A stretch of 37,182 nt of DNA from an uncultured Bacilli bacterium (GCA_947625425.1 CANQOH010000009.1:1-37182), one strand, 5' to 3'; shown: positions 17,669-24,423, counted from the first letter of the stretch. Notes: generated by a model not told the origin, from the sequence alone. A program made the numbers and translations.

Positions 17669-20569
17669 CTACAATTTTTCAATATTACTTATTACAATTT
17701 GGTATTTATCTAATCTTCTTGTTACTTGTCCTCTAATACGTACCAAATCATCTTTTTTAATCATCGTTAAGAATTTATTATTTTTAGGGAATATTATAAA
17801 ATCAGCACTACCAGTTTCATCACTACCTACAACAAAACCCATATCTTCCCCATTTTTGGTCTTAATTTTTTTAACACTATTTATTATAACAACTAAATTA
17901 ACATATTTATCAAAAAAAGTACGCATATCTTTAATTTTCATCACATCTTTTTGATATTTACTAGCTGGATGATTAGTAACATAAAAACCAAAAGAGTTTA
18001 ATTCACTAGCCATTAATTCATTTTCACTATAATCTTCGGTATATTCATAATTAGGTTTCATAACTAATGATTCATCCAAATCACTACATAAAGTTGCATA
18101 ATCTAAGGCACTATCTATACTATCATACAATGTTTTATGATTGATTTTAAAATCTCTAAAACTATCAGCATCTATTAACGCTTCAATCGTTTTACGATTA
18201 ACACTTTTTCCATAAGTACGCGCCACAAAATTAAAGAAATCAGTAAATCTTCCCTTATCTATTCTTTCTTTAATTATTTCACTAACTGCTGAACCACCAA
18301 CATTATGTATTGCATTCAAAGGTAGTAATAAAGCATTATCCTTTATTACATAATAATCCATACTTACATTAATATTTGGTTTAAAAACTAATACATTTTT
18401 CTTTTTTGCTTCATCGATATATTCTTTTGTTTTAACATCACTACCAATACTCATATTAAGTAGATTAGCAATAAAGAATACTGGATAATTAGCCTTTAAA
18501 TAAGCCATTTGATAACCTATTAAAGCATAAGCTACAGAGTGCGCTTTATTAAATCCATAATTAGCAAACTTAATAATTAAATCATATATTTCATTAGCTT
18601 TGTCTTTTGGATATCCATTTTTTTCTGAACGAGTAACAAACACTTCTCTTTCGTGTTCCATAACGCTATGTTTCTTTTTACTCATTGCTCTTCTTATATT
18701 ATCAGCTTCCGCAAAACTATAATTGCCCATTCTAACTAGAACTTGCATAATCTGCTCTTGATAAATCATTATTCCATAAGTTGAAGCTAAAATATCTTTT
18801 AAAGAATCATCAGGATATATAATCTTTTCTCTACCCATTCTTCTTTTAATATAACTATCTATATTTTGCATTGGTCCTGGTCTAAATAAAGCAACCGCTG
18901 CAATTAAATCATCAAAAGAAGTTGGTTTTAATTTAGCCAAGAAGTTTTTCATTCCTGAACTTTCATATTGAAATATTCCTTCAGTATCAACATTATAAAA
19001 AATCTTCATTGTTTCTTTATCATCTAAAGGAATCTCATTTAAATTAATATCTTTACCCGTTTCATTTTTAATTAACTCTAAAACATTTTGAATAATCGTT
19101 AAATTTCTTAAAGCTAAGAAATCCATTTTTAAAAGACCTAGATCTTCTAAGTATTCCATTGTAACCCCAGTAAGTAAATCTTCTCCATTAAGACAAATAG
19201 GTATTACATCATCTAAACTAACTGAAGAAATAACTACGCCTGCCGCATGAGTACTAATATGTCTTTTAAGTCCTTCTAACTTAAAACTAACTTGATAAAC
19301 TTTCTTAATATCAGCATTATTACTAACAAACTCATTAACATATTTATTATTTAAATTATCTTTTAAACTCGCTTTAGGGTCTAATAAATTACTTAAACGA
19401 TCAATTAACTTAGAATCAACATCTAAACACTTACCTACATCTCTTATTACTTGACGAGCTCCTAATGTCCCAAATGTCATTATATTAGCTACTTTATCAT
19501 GTCCATATCTATCTTTAACATAATTAATAACCTGATCTCTTTTTGTATATTCAAAATCAATATCTATATCTGGCATCGTAATACGCTCTGGATTTAAAAA
19601 TCTTTCAAATAATAAATCATATTTTAAAGGATCAATATTTGTAATACCAATTGCATAACTAACTAAAGAACCAGCAGCTGAACCTCTCCCTGGTCCAACT
19701 AAAATATTATTCTTTTTGGCAAACTTAACATAATCATAAACAATCAAAAAGTAATCAACAAACCCCATCTTATTAATAACATTAAGTTCCATTAATAAAC
19801 GTTCACTATATTCTTTAGTAATTTTACCATCTAATCTTTTTTCTAATCCTTTTTTACATAAAGAACAAAGATAAGCATAAGAATCTTTAATATTTAAATC
19901 ATAATGCGGAATATACTTACCATCTTTAGGAATAACTAAATCAATTAATTTACTAAATTCTTCAGTAGTTTTAACATCTTCTTTATCTATTTCTTTTTCT
20001 AAATAAGCATCATTATATTTAATTAAATCTTCTTTTTCTCCAGTATCAATCTCTCTTACTATTCCTAAATATTTAATATCTTGAAAAGTAAAAGCACATA
20101 CTTCATTAACATAGACAATTTTATTATTTAAAATTAAAGCATTACTCTTCTCATAATCGTTTGTATAACCAATAAATAATTCACTATATATTTTCTTTAT
20201 TTCATCATATATTTCTATACTTTTATAAGGTATTACCCCTATTACATCAATACTATAACTTTTTAAATCGACATAGGTTAAATCTCTACCTTGCATTATC
20301 GTATTTATCTTAAGTAGATTTTGATACCCAGTATAATTCTTCGCATATAAATATAATATATTATTACCTACACTAACCTTTAATCCTATTATAGGTTTAA
20401 TCTTATTATTAACACATTCGTTATAAAAACACATACTGCCAAATAAGTTATCATCTAGTAAACCACAAGTTGTAATATTATGTTCATTTAAGTATTTAAT
20501 TAAATCTGGTATTTTAATTAAACTTTTAAGTAATGAATAATCACTTTTAATACCTAAAGGAATATACAT
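17669..20569 (-). CDS. dnaE: DNA polymerase III alpha subunit, DnaE type
   Basis: 966 residues. The palm has GRGSAAGS (295) and PDIDIDF (333-339) with the catalytic Asp residues, then LKMDFLALRNL, and a C-terminal OB fold (about 890-966). The PHP domain at the N-terminus is degenerate: YIPLGIKSDYS stands where other DnaE proteins have HLxxHSxYS, so the metal-binding His residues are replaced, and TDDH is LLDDN. No proofreading domain is present. In Bacilli, DnaE extends RNA primers before handing over to PolC. Here dnaE is directly upstream of polC, with the dnaE TAG inside the polC ribosome site, which suggests coupled synthesis. The start ATG has GGTGAT upstream. It is shorter than the usual 1100 or so residues. 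Confidence 0.93.
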   Translation of the reverse strand: MYIPLGIKSDYSLLKSLIKIPDLIKYLNEHNITTCGLLDDNLFGSMCFYNECVNNKIKPIIGLKVSVGNNILYLYAKNYTGYQNLLKINTIMQGRDLTYVDLKSYSIDVIGVIPYKSIEIYDEIKKIYSELFIGYTNDYEKSNALILNNKIVYVNEVCAFTFQDIKYLGIVREIDTGEKEDLIKYNDAYLEKEIDKEDVKTTEEFSKLIDLVIPKDGKYIPHYDLNIKDSYAYLCSLCKKGLEKRLDGKITKEYSERLLMELNVINKMGFVDYFLIVYDYVKFAKKNNILVGPGRGSAAGSLVSYAIGITNIDPLKYDLLFERFLNPERITMPDIDIDFEYTKRDQVINYVKDRYGHDKVANIMTFGTLGARQVIRDVGKCLDVDSKLIDRLSNLLDPKASLKDNLNNKYVNEFVSNNADIKKVYQVSFKLEGLKRHISTHAAGVVISSVSLDDVIPICLNGEDLLTGVTMEYLEDLGLLKMDFLALRNLTIIQNVLELIKNETGKDINLNEIPLDDKETMKIFYNVDTEGIFQYESSGMKNFLAKLKPTSFDDLIAAVALFRPGPMQNIDSYIKRRMGREKIIYPDDSLKDILASTYGIMIYQEQIMQVLVRMGNYSFAEADNIRRAMSKKKHSVMEHEREVFVTRSEKNGYPKDKANEIYDLIIKFANYGFNKAHSVAYALIGYQMAYLKANYPVFFIANLLNMSIGSDVKTKEYIDEAKKKNVLVFKPNINVSMDYYVIKDNALLLPLNAIHNVGGSAVSEIIKERIDKGRFTDFFNFVARTYGKSVNRKTIEALIDADSFRDFKINHKTLYDSIDSALDYATLCSDLDESLVMKPNYEYTEDYSENELMASELNSFGFYVTNHPASKYQKDVMKIKDMRTFFDKYVNLVVIINSVKKIKTKNGEDMGFVVGSDETGSADFIIFPKNNKFLTMIKKDDLVRIRGQVTRRLDKYQIVISNIEKL

Positions 20570-20772
20570 AATATCACCAACTTTCTATAATTATTATAAC
20601 ATAAATACTATTAAATAACACGAATATTTGTATGATTTATATACTTTTTTACGATAAAAAATAACTCTTGTTATAAGAACTTATTATAATACTAAAATTA
20701 ACTATATCCAAATAATTTTTTTTAATAAAAAATCTCTTTAAAATAATAAAAATAACTTAAATTTTACCATCA

Positions 20773-20802
20773 AAAAAGTTCTTGCTTCAAGAACTTTTTC
20801 TT
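20773..20802. repeat. Perfect inverted repeat across the -35 of toxin copy 1
   Basis: AAAAAGTTCTTG, CTT, CAAGAACTTTTT: a 12-base stem with T runs on both sides. It contains the -35 TTGCTT of toxin promoter 1 and is not kept in copies 2 and 3. No gene that it could terminate reads into it on the plus strand. Confidence 0.5.
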
Positions 20803-20811
20803 TACTATAAT
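20782..20811 (+). promoter_or_regulatory. Promoter of toxin copy 1
   Basis: TTGCTT (20782-20787), 18-base spacer, TATAAT (20806-20811). The transcript should start near 20817, just before GGATACATTTGA. Confidence 0.75.
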
Positions 20812-20849
20812 AGTACATTGGATACATTTGAAATATATCGGGTGTTTTC

Positions 20850-20879
20850 CCTTTCATTTATCAAAAGATAAAAGAAAGG
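20850..20879 (+). promoter_or_regulatory. Shine-Dalgarno-masking hairpin, toxin copy 1
   Basis: CCTTTC/GAAAGG (20850-20855 with 20874-20879) and TTTATC/GATAAA (20857-20862 with 20867-20872) around an AAAA loop. The 3' arm holds the start of the ribosome site AAAGGTGG of the ATG at 20892. Confidence 0.7.
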
Positions 20880-20891
20880 TGGTGGTTTACT

Positions 20892-20969
20892 ATGACAATA
20901 AGAGAAGCTTCTCTATATTTCATAATACTACTATTATTCTTCATAGTATTCACCTTACTATTTAGATAA
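20892..20969 (+). CDS. Hydrophobic type I toxin-like peptide, copy 1
   Basis: 25 residues: MTIREASLYF, then a run of I, L, F and V to a final Arg. It is one membrane-spanning helix with charges only at the ends, the build of Fst/BsrG/holin-like type I toxins, which insert in the cytoplasmic membrane. It has GGTGG at a proper distance from the ATG. It is the most diverged of the three copies in sequence (REAS instead of KKD) but has the same promoter, hairpin, 3' end and antisense layout. Too short for a homology call; the role is inferred from the arrangement. Confidence 0.7.
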   Translation: MTIREASLYFIILLLFFIVFTLLFR

Positions 20970-21083
20970 TAAAAACATCTGATTTCAACATAAGTTGATT
21001 TCAGATGGAATCCAAAAAGGGATTACATCTGATTCACGCAATCAAATGTATCCTTTTTTATTGTATGAAGTTTCCTTCATCTG
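20966..21083 (-). ncRNA. Antisense antitoxin RNA, copy 1
   Basis: Promoter on the minus strand: TTGTTA (21112-21117), 17-base spacer, TATAAT with TG extension (21089-21094). The RNA would begin near 21083 with the hairpin ATGAAG-GAAA-CTTCAT (21065-21080), run through the toxin terminator and end at the hairpin CATCTGA...TCAGATG (20975-21006) with a T run on the minus strand. It overlaps only the 3' part of the toxin mRNA, as in BsrG/SR4 and TxpA/RatA of B. subtilis. Confidence 0.7.
21020..21060 (+). terminator. Toxin mRNA 1 terminator; also the 3' pairing arm
   Basis: GGATTACATCTGATT pairs with AATCAAATGTATCC, then six T. The arm TCAAATGTATCC (21042-21053) is also the exact complement of GGATACATTTGA (20820-20831) at the mRNA 5' end. 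Confidence 0.75.
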
Positions 21084-21088
21084 TATAC

Positions 21089-21117
21089 ATTATAGCATAT
21101 TTATATATTTTTAACAA
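21089..21117 (-). promoter_or_regulatory. Antisense RNA 1 promoter
   Basis: TTGTTA, 17 bases, TGC then TATAAT, read on the minus strand. The identical box is repeated at 21475-21503. Confidence 0.75.
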
Positions 21118-21184
21118 AATATATTTAATAGTTTTTTTGATAAAAAAACAGAAAATAGTTTAAATTTTAGTATCAAAAAATTTC

Positions 21185-21214
21185 TTGCAATAAAGCCGTT
21201 TTATTTACTATAAT
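21185..21214 (+). promoter_or_regulatory. Promoter of toxin copy 2
   Basis: TTGCAA (21185-21190), 18-base spacer, TATAAT (21209-21214); transcript start expected near 21220. Confidence 0.75.
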
Positions 21215-21246
21215 ACACTTTGGGAATCTTAATAAGTTGAGTGTTT

Positions 21247-21262
21247 ACCTCCAACAGGAGGT
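21247..21262 (+). promoter_or_regulatory. Shine-Dalgarno-masking hairpin, toxin copy 2
   Basis: ACCTCC-AACA-GGAGGT: the whole core ribosome site GGAGG is the 3' arm of a perfect six-pair stem. Confidence 0.75.
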
Positions 21263-21268
21263 GATGAA

Positions 21269-21343
21269 ATGACAAAGAAGGATTTTTTAATTTTTTCTTT
21301 AATCATTATCATTCTTTTACTTATTCTTCATTTATTTAAATGA
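21269..21343 (+). CDS. Hydrophobic type I toxin-like peptide, copy 2
   Basis: 24 residues: MTKKDFLIFS followed by an I- and L-rich helix and HLFK at the end. It has a strong AGGAGG site seven bases before the ATG, which is folded away in the predicted mRNA. It is clearly related to copy 3 (both M, T or S, KKD, then LIFSLIIII). The end in TGA shows that TGA is used as a stop here. The role as a membrane-active toxin follows from its form and the linked antisense RNA. Confidence 0.75.
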   Translation: MTKKDFLIFSLIIIILLLILHLFK

Positions 21344-21356
21344 TAATGAATTATAT

Positions 21357-21474
21357 AAAAGAAAAACACTCAATCAGCTAGATTGAGTGCACAACCAAAA
21401 TATAGGTAAGTACTCAACATGCACAAGTTAAGTATTCCCTTTTTTATTGTATGAAGTTTCCTTCATCTGTATAC
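21357..21474 (-). ncRNA. Antisense antitoxin RNA, copy 2
   Basis: Promoter TTGTTA / TATAAT on the minus strand (21498-21503 and 21475-21480, 17 apart). The RNA starts with the same ATGAAG-GAAA-CTTCAT hairpin as copy 1 and ends at CACTCAATC-TAGCT-GATTGAGTG with a T run (21358-21390). Its middle part is complementary to the 3' end of toxin mRNA 2 and differs from copies 1 and 3, so cross-talk should be small. Confidence 0.7.
21405..21446 (+). terminator. Toxin mRNA 2 terminator; also the 3' pairing arm
   Basis: An imperfect hairpin between AAGTACTCAAC and GTTAAGTATT precedes six T. The arm GGTAAGTACTCAAC and the arm TTAAGTATTCCC match the 5' end of the mRNA (21222-21249) in two blocks. Confidence 0.65.
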
Positions 21475-21503
21475 ATTATAGCATATTTATATATTTTTAA
21501 CAA
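21475..21503 (-). promoter_or_regulatory. Antisense RNA 2 promoter
   Basis: Same TTGTTA, 17-base, TGC-TATAAT promoter as copy 1. Confidence 0.75.
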
Positions 21504-21571
21504 AATATATTTAATAGTTTTTTTGCTAGAAAAAGCAGAAAATTGTTTAAATTTTAGTATCAAAAAATTTC

Positions 21572-21601
21572 TTGCTTTACTAATCACTATTTTATTATAA
21601 T
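21572..21601 (+). promoter_or_regulatory. Promoter of toxin copy 3
   Basis: TTGCTT (21572-21577), 18-base spacer, TATAAT (21596-21601); transcript start expected near 21607. Confidence 0.75.
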
Positions 21602-21631
21602 AATCAATTGGAACATTCAATAAGGGTGATT

Positions 21632-21655
21632 GCCTAACTTCTAATGAAGGGAGGC
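21632..21655 (+). promoter_or_regulatory. Shine-Dalgarno-masking hairpin, toxin copy 3
   Basis: GCCT/AGGC and CTTC/GAAG stems separated by a two-by-two internal loop, with a TAAT loop. The ribosome site GGGAGG lies in the 3' arm, just before the ATG at 21662. Confidence 0.7.
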
Positions 21656-21661
21656 GATGTA

Positions 21662-21739
21662 ATGTCAAAAAAAGATTGTTTAATCTTTTCGCTGATTATT
21701 ATCATTTTCTTACTTCTAGGCTTACTCTACTTAGAATAA
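21662..21739 (+). CDS. Hydrophobic type I toxin-like peptide, copy 3
   Basis: 25 residues: MSKKDCLIFS, then an I- and L-rich helix ending GLLYLE. It is the sister of copy 2 by its N-terminus. One charged residue closes the helix, an acidic Glu where copy 2 has Lys. It has the same leader hairpin and 3' complementarity as the others. Function as a type I toxin is inferred. Confidence 0.75.
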   Translation: MSKKDCLIFSLIIIIFLLLGLLYLE

Positions 21740-21846
21740 AAGAAATCACCTAATATACATTAGGTGACCCAACAAAATTATAGGCAACACCCAATGTCAA
21801 ACTATTGAATGTTCCATTTTTTATTTTATGAAGTTTCCTTCATCTG
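21737..21846 (-). ncRNA. Antisense antitoxin RNA, copy 3
   Basis: The -10 TATAAT with TG extension is at 21852-21857; the -35 differs (TTTATT at 21875-21880) because the repeat breaks off into the next gene. The 5' hairpin ATGAAG-GAAA-CTTCAT is kept. The end is TCACCTAAT-GTAT-ATTAGGTGA (21746-21767) with a T-rich run. Confidence 0.6.
21781..21826 (+). terminator. Toxin mRNA 3 terminator; also the 3' pairing arm
   Basis: GGCAACACCCAAT pairs imperfectly with ATTGAATGTTCC, then six T. TATTGAATGTTCC (21803-21815) is the exact 13-base complement of the mRNA 5' end (21610-21622). Confidence 0.7.
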
Positions 21847-21880
21847 TATACATTATAACATAAAAGATTAAATTAATAAA

Positions 21881-23365
21881 TTATTTCTTATCTTCTAAAG
21901 CTTTCTTCTCATAAACAGTCTTTAAGACTCTAACTAATTTTACTCTTCCCATATCGATATCTAAATTATTTGCCTTAAAGAAATCACTAACTAACTTCTG
22001 AGCCTTCCCCTCATCAATCGTAATACAAACTCCAAATATAGCACTATACAATTGTGATAATTCATTCTGCGTATCTAATAATTTAGAATTAATTAAAATA
22101 TTAGTAATAGAATCCATATCAAATGCATAACGAGTTGGTTGTTCATAATATTCATTTTTACGCACTGTATATAAAGCTTTCAAAAATGCTTGTACATCAA
22201 TTGGTCGATTAGCTAAATCTACTACTTCATACATACTTTCTAATAATTCATTTATCTCAAAATCAGTTGTTGAAAAAGCCATAAAATCTTTACCTACAAA
22301 ACGTAACATCCAATTAATATGTTCATTAACAACTTTCGTTGCTATTTTATATAATGGTATATTCCCCTTAATTAGTTTTTCTTCTAATTCCATTACTTTA
22401 TCATTATCAAAATATTTATATGTACTATAAACAAAATTATCTTTTTCTTGGGCTGCTAATTGATTATAAGTTTTAGCAAAATATAAATAACGATTTAAAA
22501 AACTAATATTCCCTTCATTCTTCTTAGAATCAAAAGTCGGATCGAAAAAATATAAACCTTTAATTGCATATTTATCATCATTTAAATAAACTAAACTTCT
22601 CGCATGAGATTCACTAGAATCTTTCACATCTAAAATAAAATCAAAACATTTAAAACCTAATTTTTCTAAAATAATATTAAATAATCTAACATAACCTAAA
22701 CAAACTATTTTATCGCCTAATAATACGGAAGTTAAATCACGTGACTCATAATATTTATCTTCATCATCTTCCTTAACATAAACTCTATCTCTTACTAAAT
22801 CATATACATATATTAAAGTTTCTAAAGGACTATAATTATAACCTTTTATCTTATTTACCATTTCATTAACAATATTAATGGTCTTTTCATATTCATCTAA
22901 AGTAATTGGACGACTATTACCTTGTATTTTAACTAATATATTATATTTTTTAGAATCAATACTTCTTTTTAATTCATTTAATTGATCTATATCTAAATCT
23001 AAAACATTACCAATTATTATCTTTTTACTTTCTAAAGAAGGATTATTGCTTAAATATGTTGCTATTTCTTCAAATTCACCAATTATTTCTACAGAATCAA
23101 TACTTAAGTAATCTTTTAAGACATCATGGTGACTTAAATACTTTTTTAAATCTTTTTCTACTTTAGTATCCAAAATACTATAAGTTTTAAAATCATTTAC
23201 ACCTCTTCTTATATTCTCTTCATTTATTACTTCATCAAGATTTTCATCTACTCTAGTATATATATCTAAGTTATACTCATTTTCTTCACAACCAATAGTT
23301 ATTTGTAACTTTTCCTTATCATCTACCGGATTAGGTGTAAAATAAATATTAACAACTACTTTCAT
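21881..23365 (-). CDS. Transglutaminase-like (papain-fold) protein
   Basis: 494 residues, no signal peptide. In the middle (about 205-285) stand LLGDKIVCLGYVRLFNIILEKLGF (Cys), SHARSLVYLND (His) and GLYFFDPTFDS (Asp), the three-part Cys-His-Asp triad of transglutaminase-like domains, which act as proteases, peptidases or crosslinkers. The N-terminal 180 residues (IYFTPNPVDDKEKLQITIG...) and the C-terminal 200 are not recognised; the latter includes a predicted helix-rich segment. It would be a cytoplasmic enzyme as far as can be seen. It lies alone between the toxin modules and rpmB, on the opposite strand to both. The substrate is unknown. Confidence 0.7.
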   Translation of the reverse strand: MKVVVNIYFTPNPVDDKEKLQITIGCEENEYNLDIYTRVDENLDEVINEENIRRGVNDFKTYSILDTKVEKDLKKYLSHHDVLKDYLSIDSVEIIGEFEEIATYLSNNPSLESKKIIIGNVLDLDIDQLNELKRSIDSKKYNILVKIQGNSRPITLDEYEKTINIVNEMVNKIKGYNYSPLETLIYVYDLVRDRVYVKEDDEDKYYESRDLTSVLLGDKIVCLGYVRLFNIILEKLGFKCFDFILDVKDSSESHARSLVYLNDDKYAIKGLYFFDPTFDSKKNEGNISFLNRYLYFAKTYNQLAAQEKDNFVYSTYKYFDNDKVMELEEKLIKGNIPLYKIATKVVNEHINWMLRFVGKDFMAFSTTDFEINELLESMYEVVDLANRPIDVQAFLKALYTVRKNEYYEQPTRYAFDMDSITNILINSKLLDTQNELSQLYSAIFGVCITIDEGKAQKLVSDFFKANNLDIDMGRVKLVRVLKTVYEKKALEDKK

Positions 23366-23438
23366 AAAATAACCCCATTTGCAAGTCGTTATTTTATCAT
23401 AATATAACTATTATTTCAATTTAATTACTCTTAATCAT

Positions 23439-23467
23439 TTGACTTTATCCTAATATTATGGTAAAGT
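23439..23467 (+). promoter_or_regulatory. rpmB promoter
   Basis: TTGACT (23439-23444), 17-base spacer, TAAAGT (23462-23467), a near-consensus sigma-A-type promoter 36 bases before the ATG. Confidence 0.75.
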
Positions 23468-23502
23468 CTTTAATGAAATGATTTTTTAAGGAGGCGTTAA
23501 TT

Positions 23503-23679
23503 ATGGCAAAAAAAGTTAGTACTAAAAAACCTTTAACTGGTAATAGAAGAAGTCATGCTTTAAATGCAACTAAACATGCTCAAAAACCAAACTTCCAAAA
23601 AGTAACTATTAATGGTGAAAAAGTTGTTTTAACTGCACGTGAAGCTAGAACAATGAAAAAAGAAGAAAGAAATTCATAA
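23503..23679 (+). CDS. rpmB: 50S ribosomal protein L28
   Basis: 58 residues: MAKKVSTKKPLTGNRRSHALNATK, then PNFQKVTI and a basic C-terminus. TGN..SHALNATK and NFQKVTI are the L28 signature. The Cys pairs that bind zinc in some L28 proteins are absent, so this is the zinc-independent form. A strong AAGGAGG site lies eight bases before the ATG. It is a structural protein of the large ribosomal subunit. It is a single gene with its own promoter and terminator, convergent with rpoZ. Confidence 0.95.
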   Translation: MAKKVSTKKPLTGNRRSHALNATKHAQKPNFQKVTINGEKVVLTAREARTMKKEERNS

Positions 23680-23681
23680 TT

Positions 23682-23703
23682 AACCACATTGTGGTTTTTT
23701 TTT
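23682..23703 (+). terminator. rpmB terminator
   Basis: AACCAC-ATT-GTGGTT followed by eight T, directly after the stop. Confidence 0.85.
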
Positions 23704-23722
23704 ATGCCAAAAAAATTAATTA

Positions 23723-23923
23723 CTATTTAATAGTAATTAATCCCTTTTCGACTTCTTCTAATGCTCTTCCTAATTCTTTTTTATTGACATATTCACTTTG
23801 TTTCATTTGAAAATGTTTATTTTCGAGCATTTGCTTACTTCTTCTTGCTGCAATATGTACTAATTTATATTTAGAATCAACGATATTAAGCAACTTATCG
23901 ATTGAAGGATATATCACATTCAT
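23723..23923 (-). CDS. rpoZ: RNA polymerase omega subunit
   Basis: 66 residues. YPSIDKLLNIVDSKYKLVHIAARRSKQM is the omega core, and ALEEVEKGLITI the usual C-terminus. Omega helps assemble and stabilise the RNA polymerase core, and in some bacteria is part of the ppGpp response. The start ATG 23923 sits just after the weak site GGGCG; GTG 23926 directly before it is also possible. The usual gmk partner gene is not present here. Confidence 0.92.
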   Translation of the reverse strand: MNVIYPSIDKLLNIVDSKYKLVHIAARRSKQMLENKHFQMKQSEYVNKKELGRALEEVEKGLITIK

Positions 23924-23963
23924 CACGCCCTTACAATAATATAATATCTAATTTTATATTTTT

Positions 23964-23992
23964 TATATAGTCTTTCCCTAAAATTTTGACAA
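23964..23992 (-). promoter_or_regulatory. rpoZ promoter
   Basis: Minus-strand TTGTCA (23987-23992), 17-base spacer, TATATA (23964-23969), about 40 bases before the ATG. Confidence 0.65.
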
Positions 23993-24014
23993 GTATTTTA
24001 CAATAATATTATGT

Positions 24015-24046
24015 CAAAAAAAGAAGTATTAATCTTCTTTCAATAC
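24015..24046 (-). terminator. Terminator of the pilin-like gene
   Basis: GAAGTATT and AATACTTC pair around an 11-base loop, then seven T on the minus strand; the stop at 24029 lies inside. Confidence 0.75.
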
Positions 24047-24400
24047 TTCTGCTTTAATCTTACCATCATTATAAGATAAGACAATTCTTAGACCATTTAA
24101 GTTTGCTTTACTATTTCTTGGATCGATAACATTATCATCACTATCATCTGCAACAAAGTAACCAGCTTTAACTAAATCATTAACTGTTATATTTAAACTT
24201 CCTTCATTTTTTAAACTTTCAGACGTCTTTCCGTATAATTCCGCTTGTTTTTCTATTAAATGAATTTTTTCTTCATAATATTCATCACTTTTATCTTTAT
24301 AAGCATATGAAGTCGTACCAATTAAACCTAAAGTAAAAATACCTAGTATTCCTATTAAAATTAGCATTTGTAAAGTTGTATAACCATTCTTCTCTTTCAT
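24029..24400 (-). CDS. Type IV pilin-like (pseudopilin) protein
   Basis: 123 residues from ATG 24400 (GGTGAAG before it). KNGYTTLQMLILIGILGIFTLGLIG resembles the prepilin N-terminus (basic, G, then F/Y-T-L-x-E and a hydrophobic helix): a Gly precedes the Tyr, but the Glu at mature position 5 is Gln. A soluble domain (about 35-123) follows, with HLIEKQAELYG and a later beta part (GLRIVLSYNDGKIKAEVL). Prepilin-like proteins are processed by PilD/ComC-type peptidases and build pili, competence pseudopili or secretion pseudopili. None of those genes is in this window, and the missing Glu makes assembly uncertain. Confidence 0.6.
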   Translation of the reverse strand: MKEKNGYTTLQMLILIGILGIFTLGLIGTTSYAYKDKSDEYYEEKIHLIEKQAELYGKTSESLKNEGSLNITVNDLVKAGYFVADDSDDNVIDPRNSKANLNGLRIVLSYNDGKIKAEVLKED

Positions 24401-24417
24401 ATACTTCACCTATAAAC

Positions 24418-24423
24418 ATTATA
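24418..24423 (-). promoter_or_regulatory. -10 box of the pilin-like gene
   Basis: TATAAT with upstream TGA (an extended -10, TGnTATAAT) on the minus strand, 18 bases before the ATG; I see no good -35. Confidence 0.5.

Larger units (their letters stand above)
20570..21880. repeat. Three tandem diverged copies of a toxin / antisense RNA cassette
   Basis: The -10 boxes of the three plus-strand promoters are at 20806, 21209 and 21596 (403 and 387 bases apart). The block from TTTTTTATTGTATGAAG through the antisense promoter (21054-21140, 21440-21530, and shortened at 21820-21862) is nearly identical between copies, while the coding and pairing parts are diverged. The segment 20570-20770 before the first copy is AT-rich and I see no gene in it. 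Confidence 0.85.

Noticed and set aside
21444..21668. Minus-strand open frame of 74 codons across toxin copy 3
   Set aside because: It runs through the promoter, leader and antisense promoter of the toxin modules; no ribosome site and no family likeness.
20570..21880. CRISPR array or insertion sequence as the reason for the repeats
   Set aside because: Units are about 390-400 bases with internal genes; no short regular repeats, no transposase and no terminal inverted repeats.
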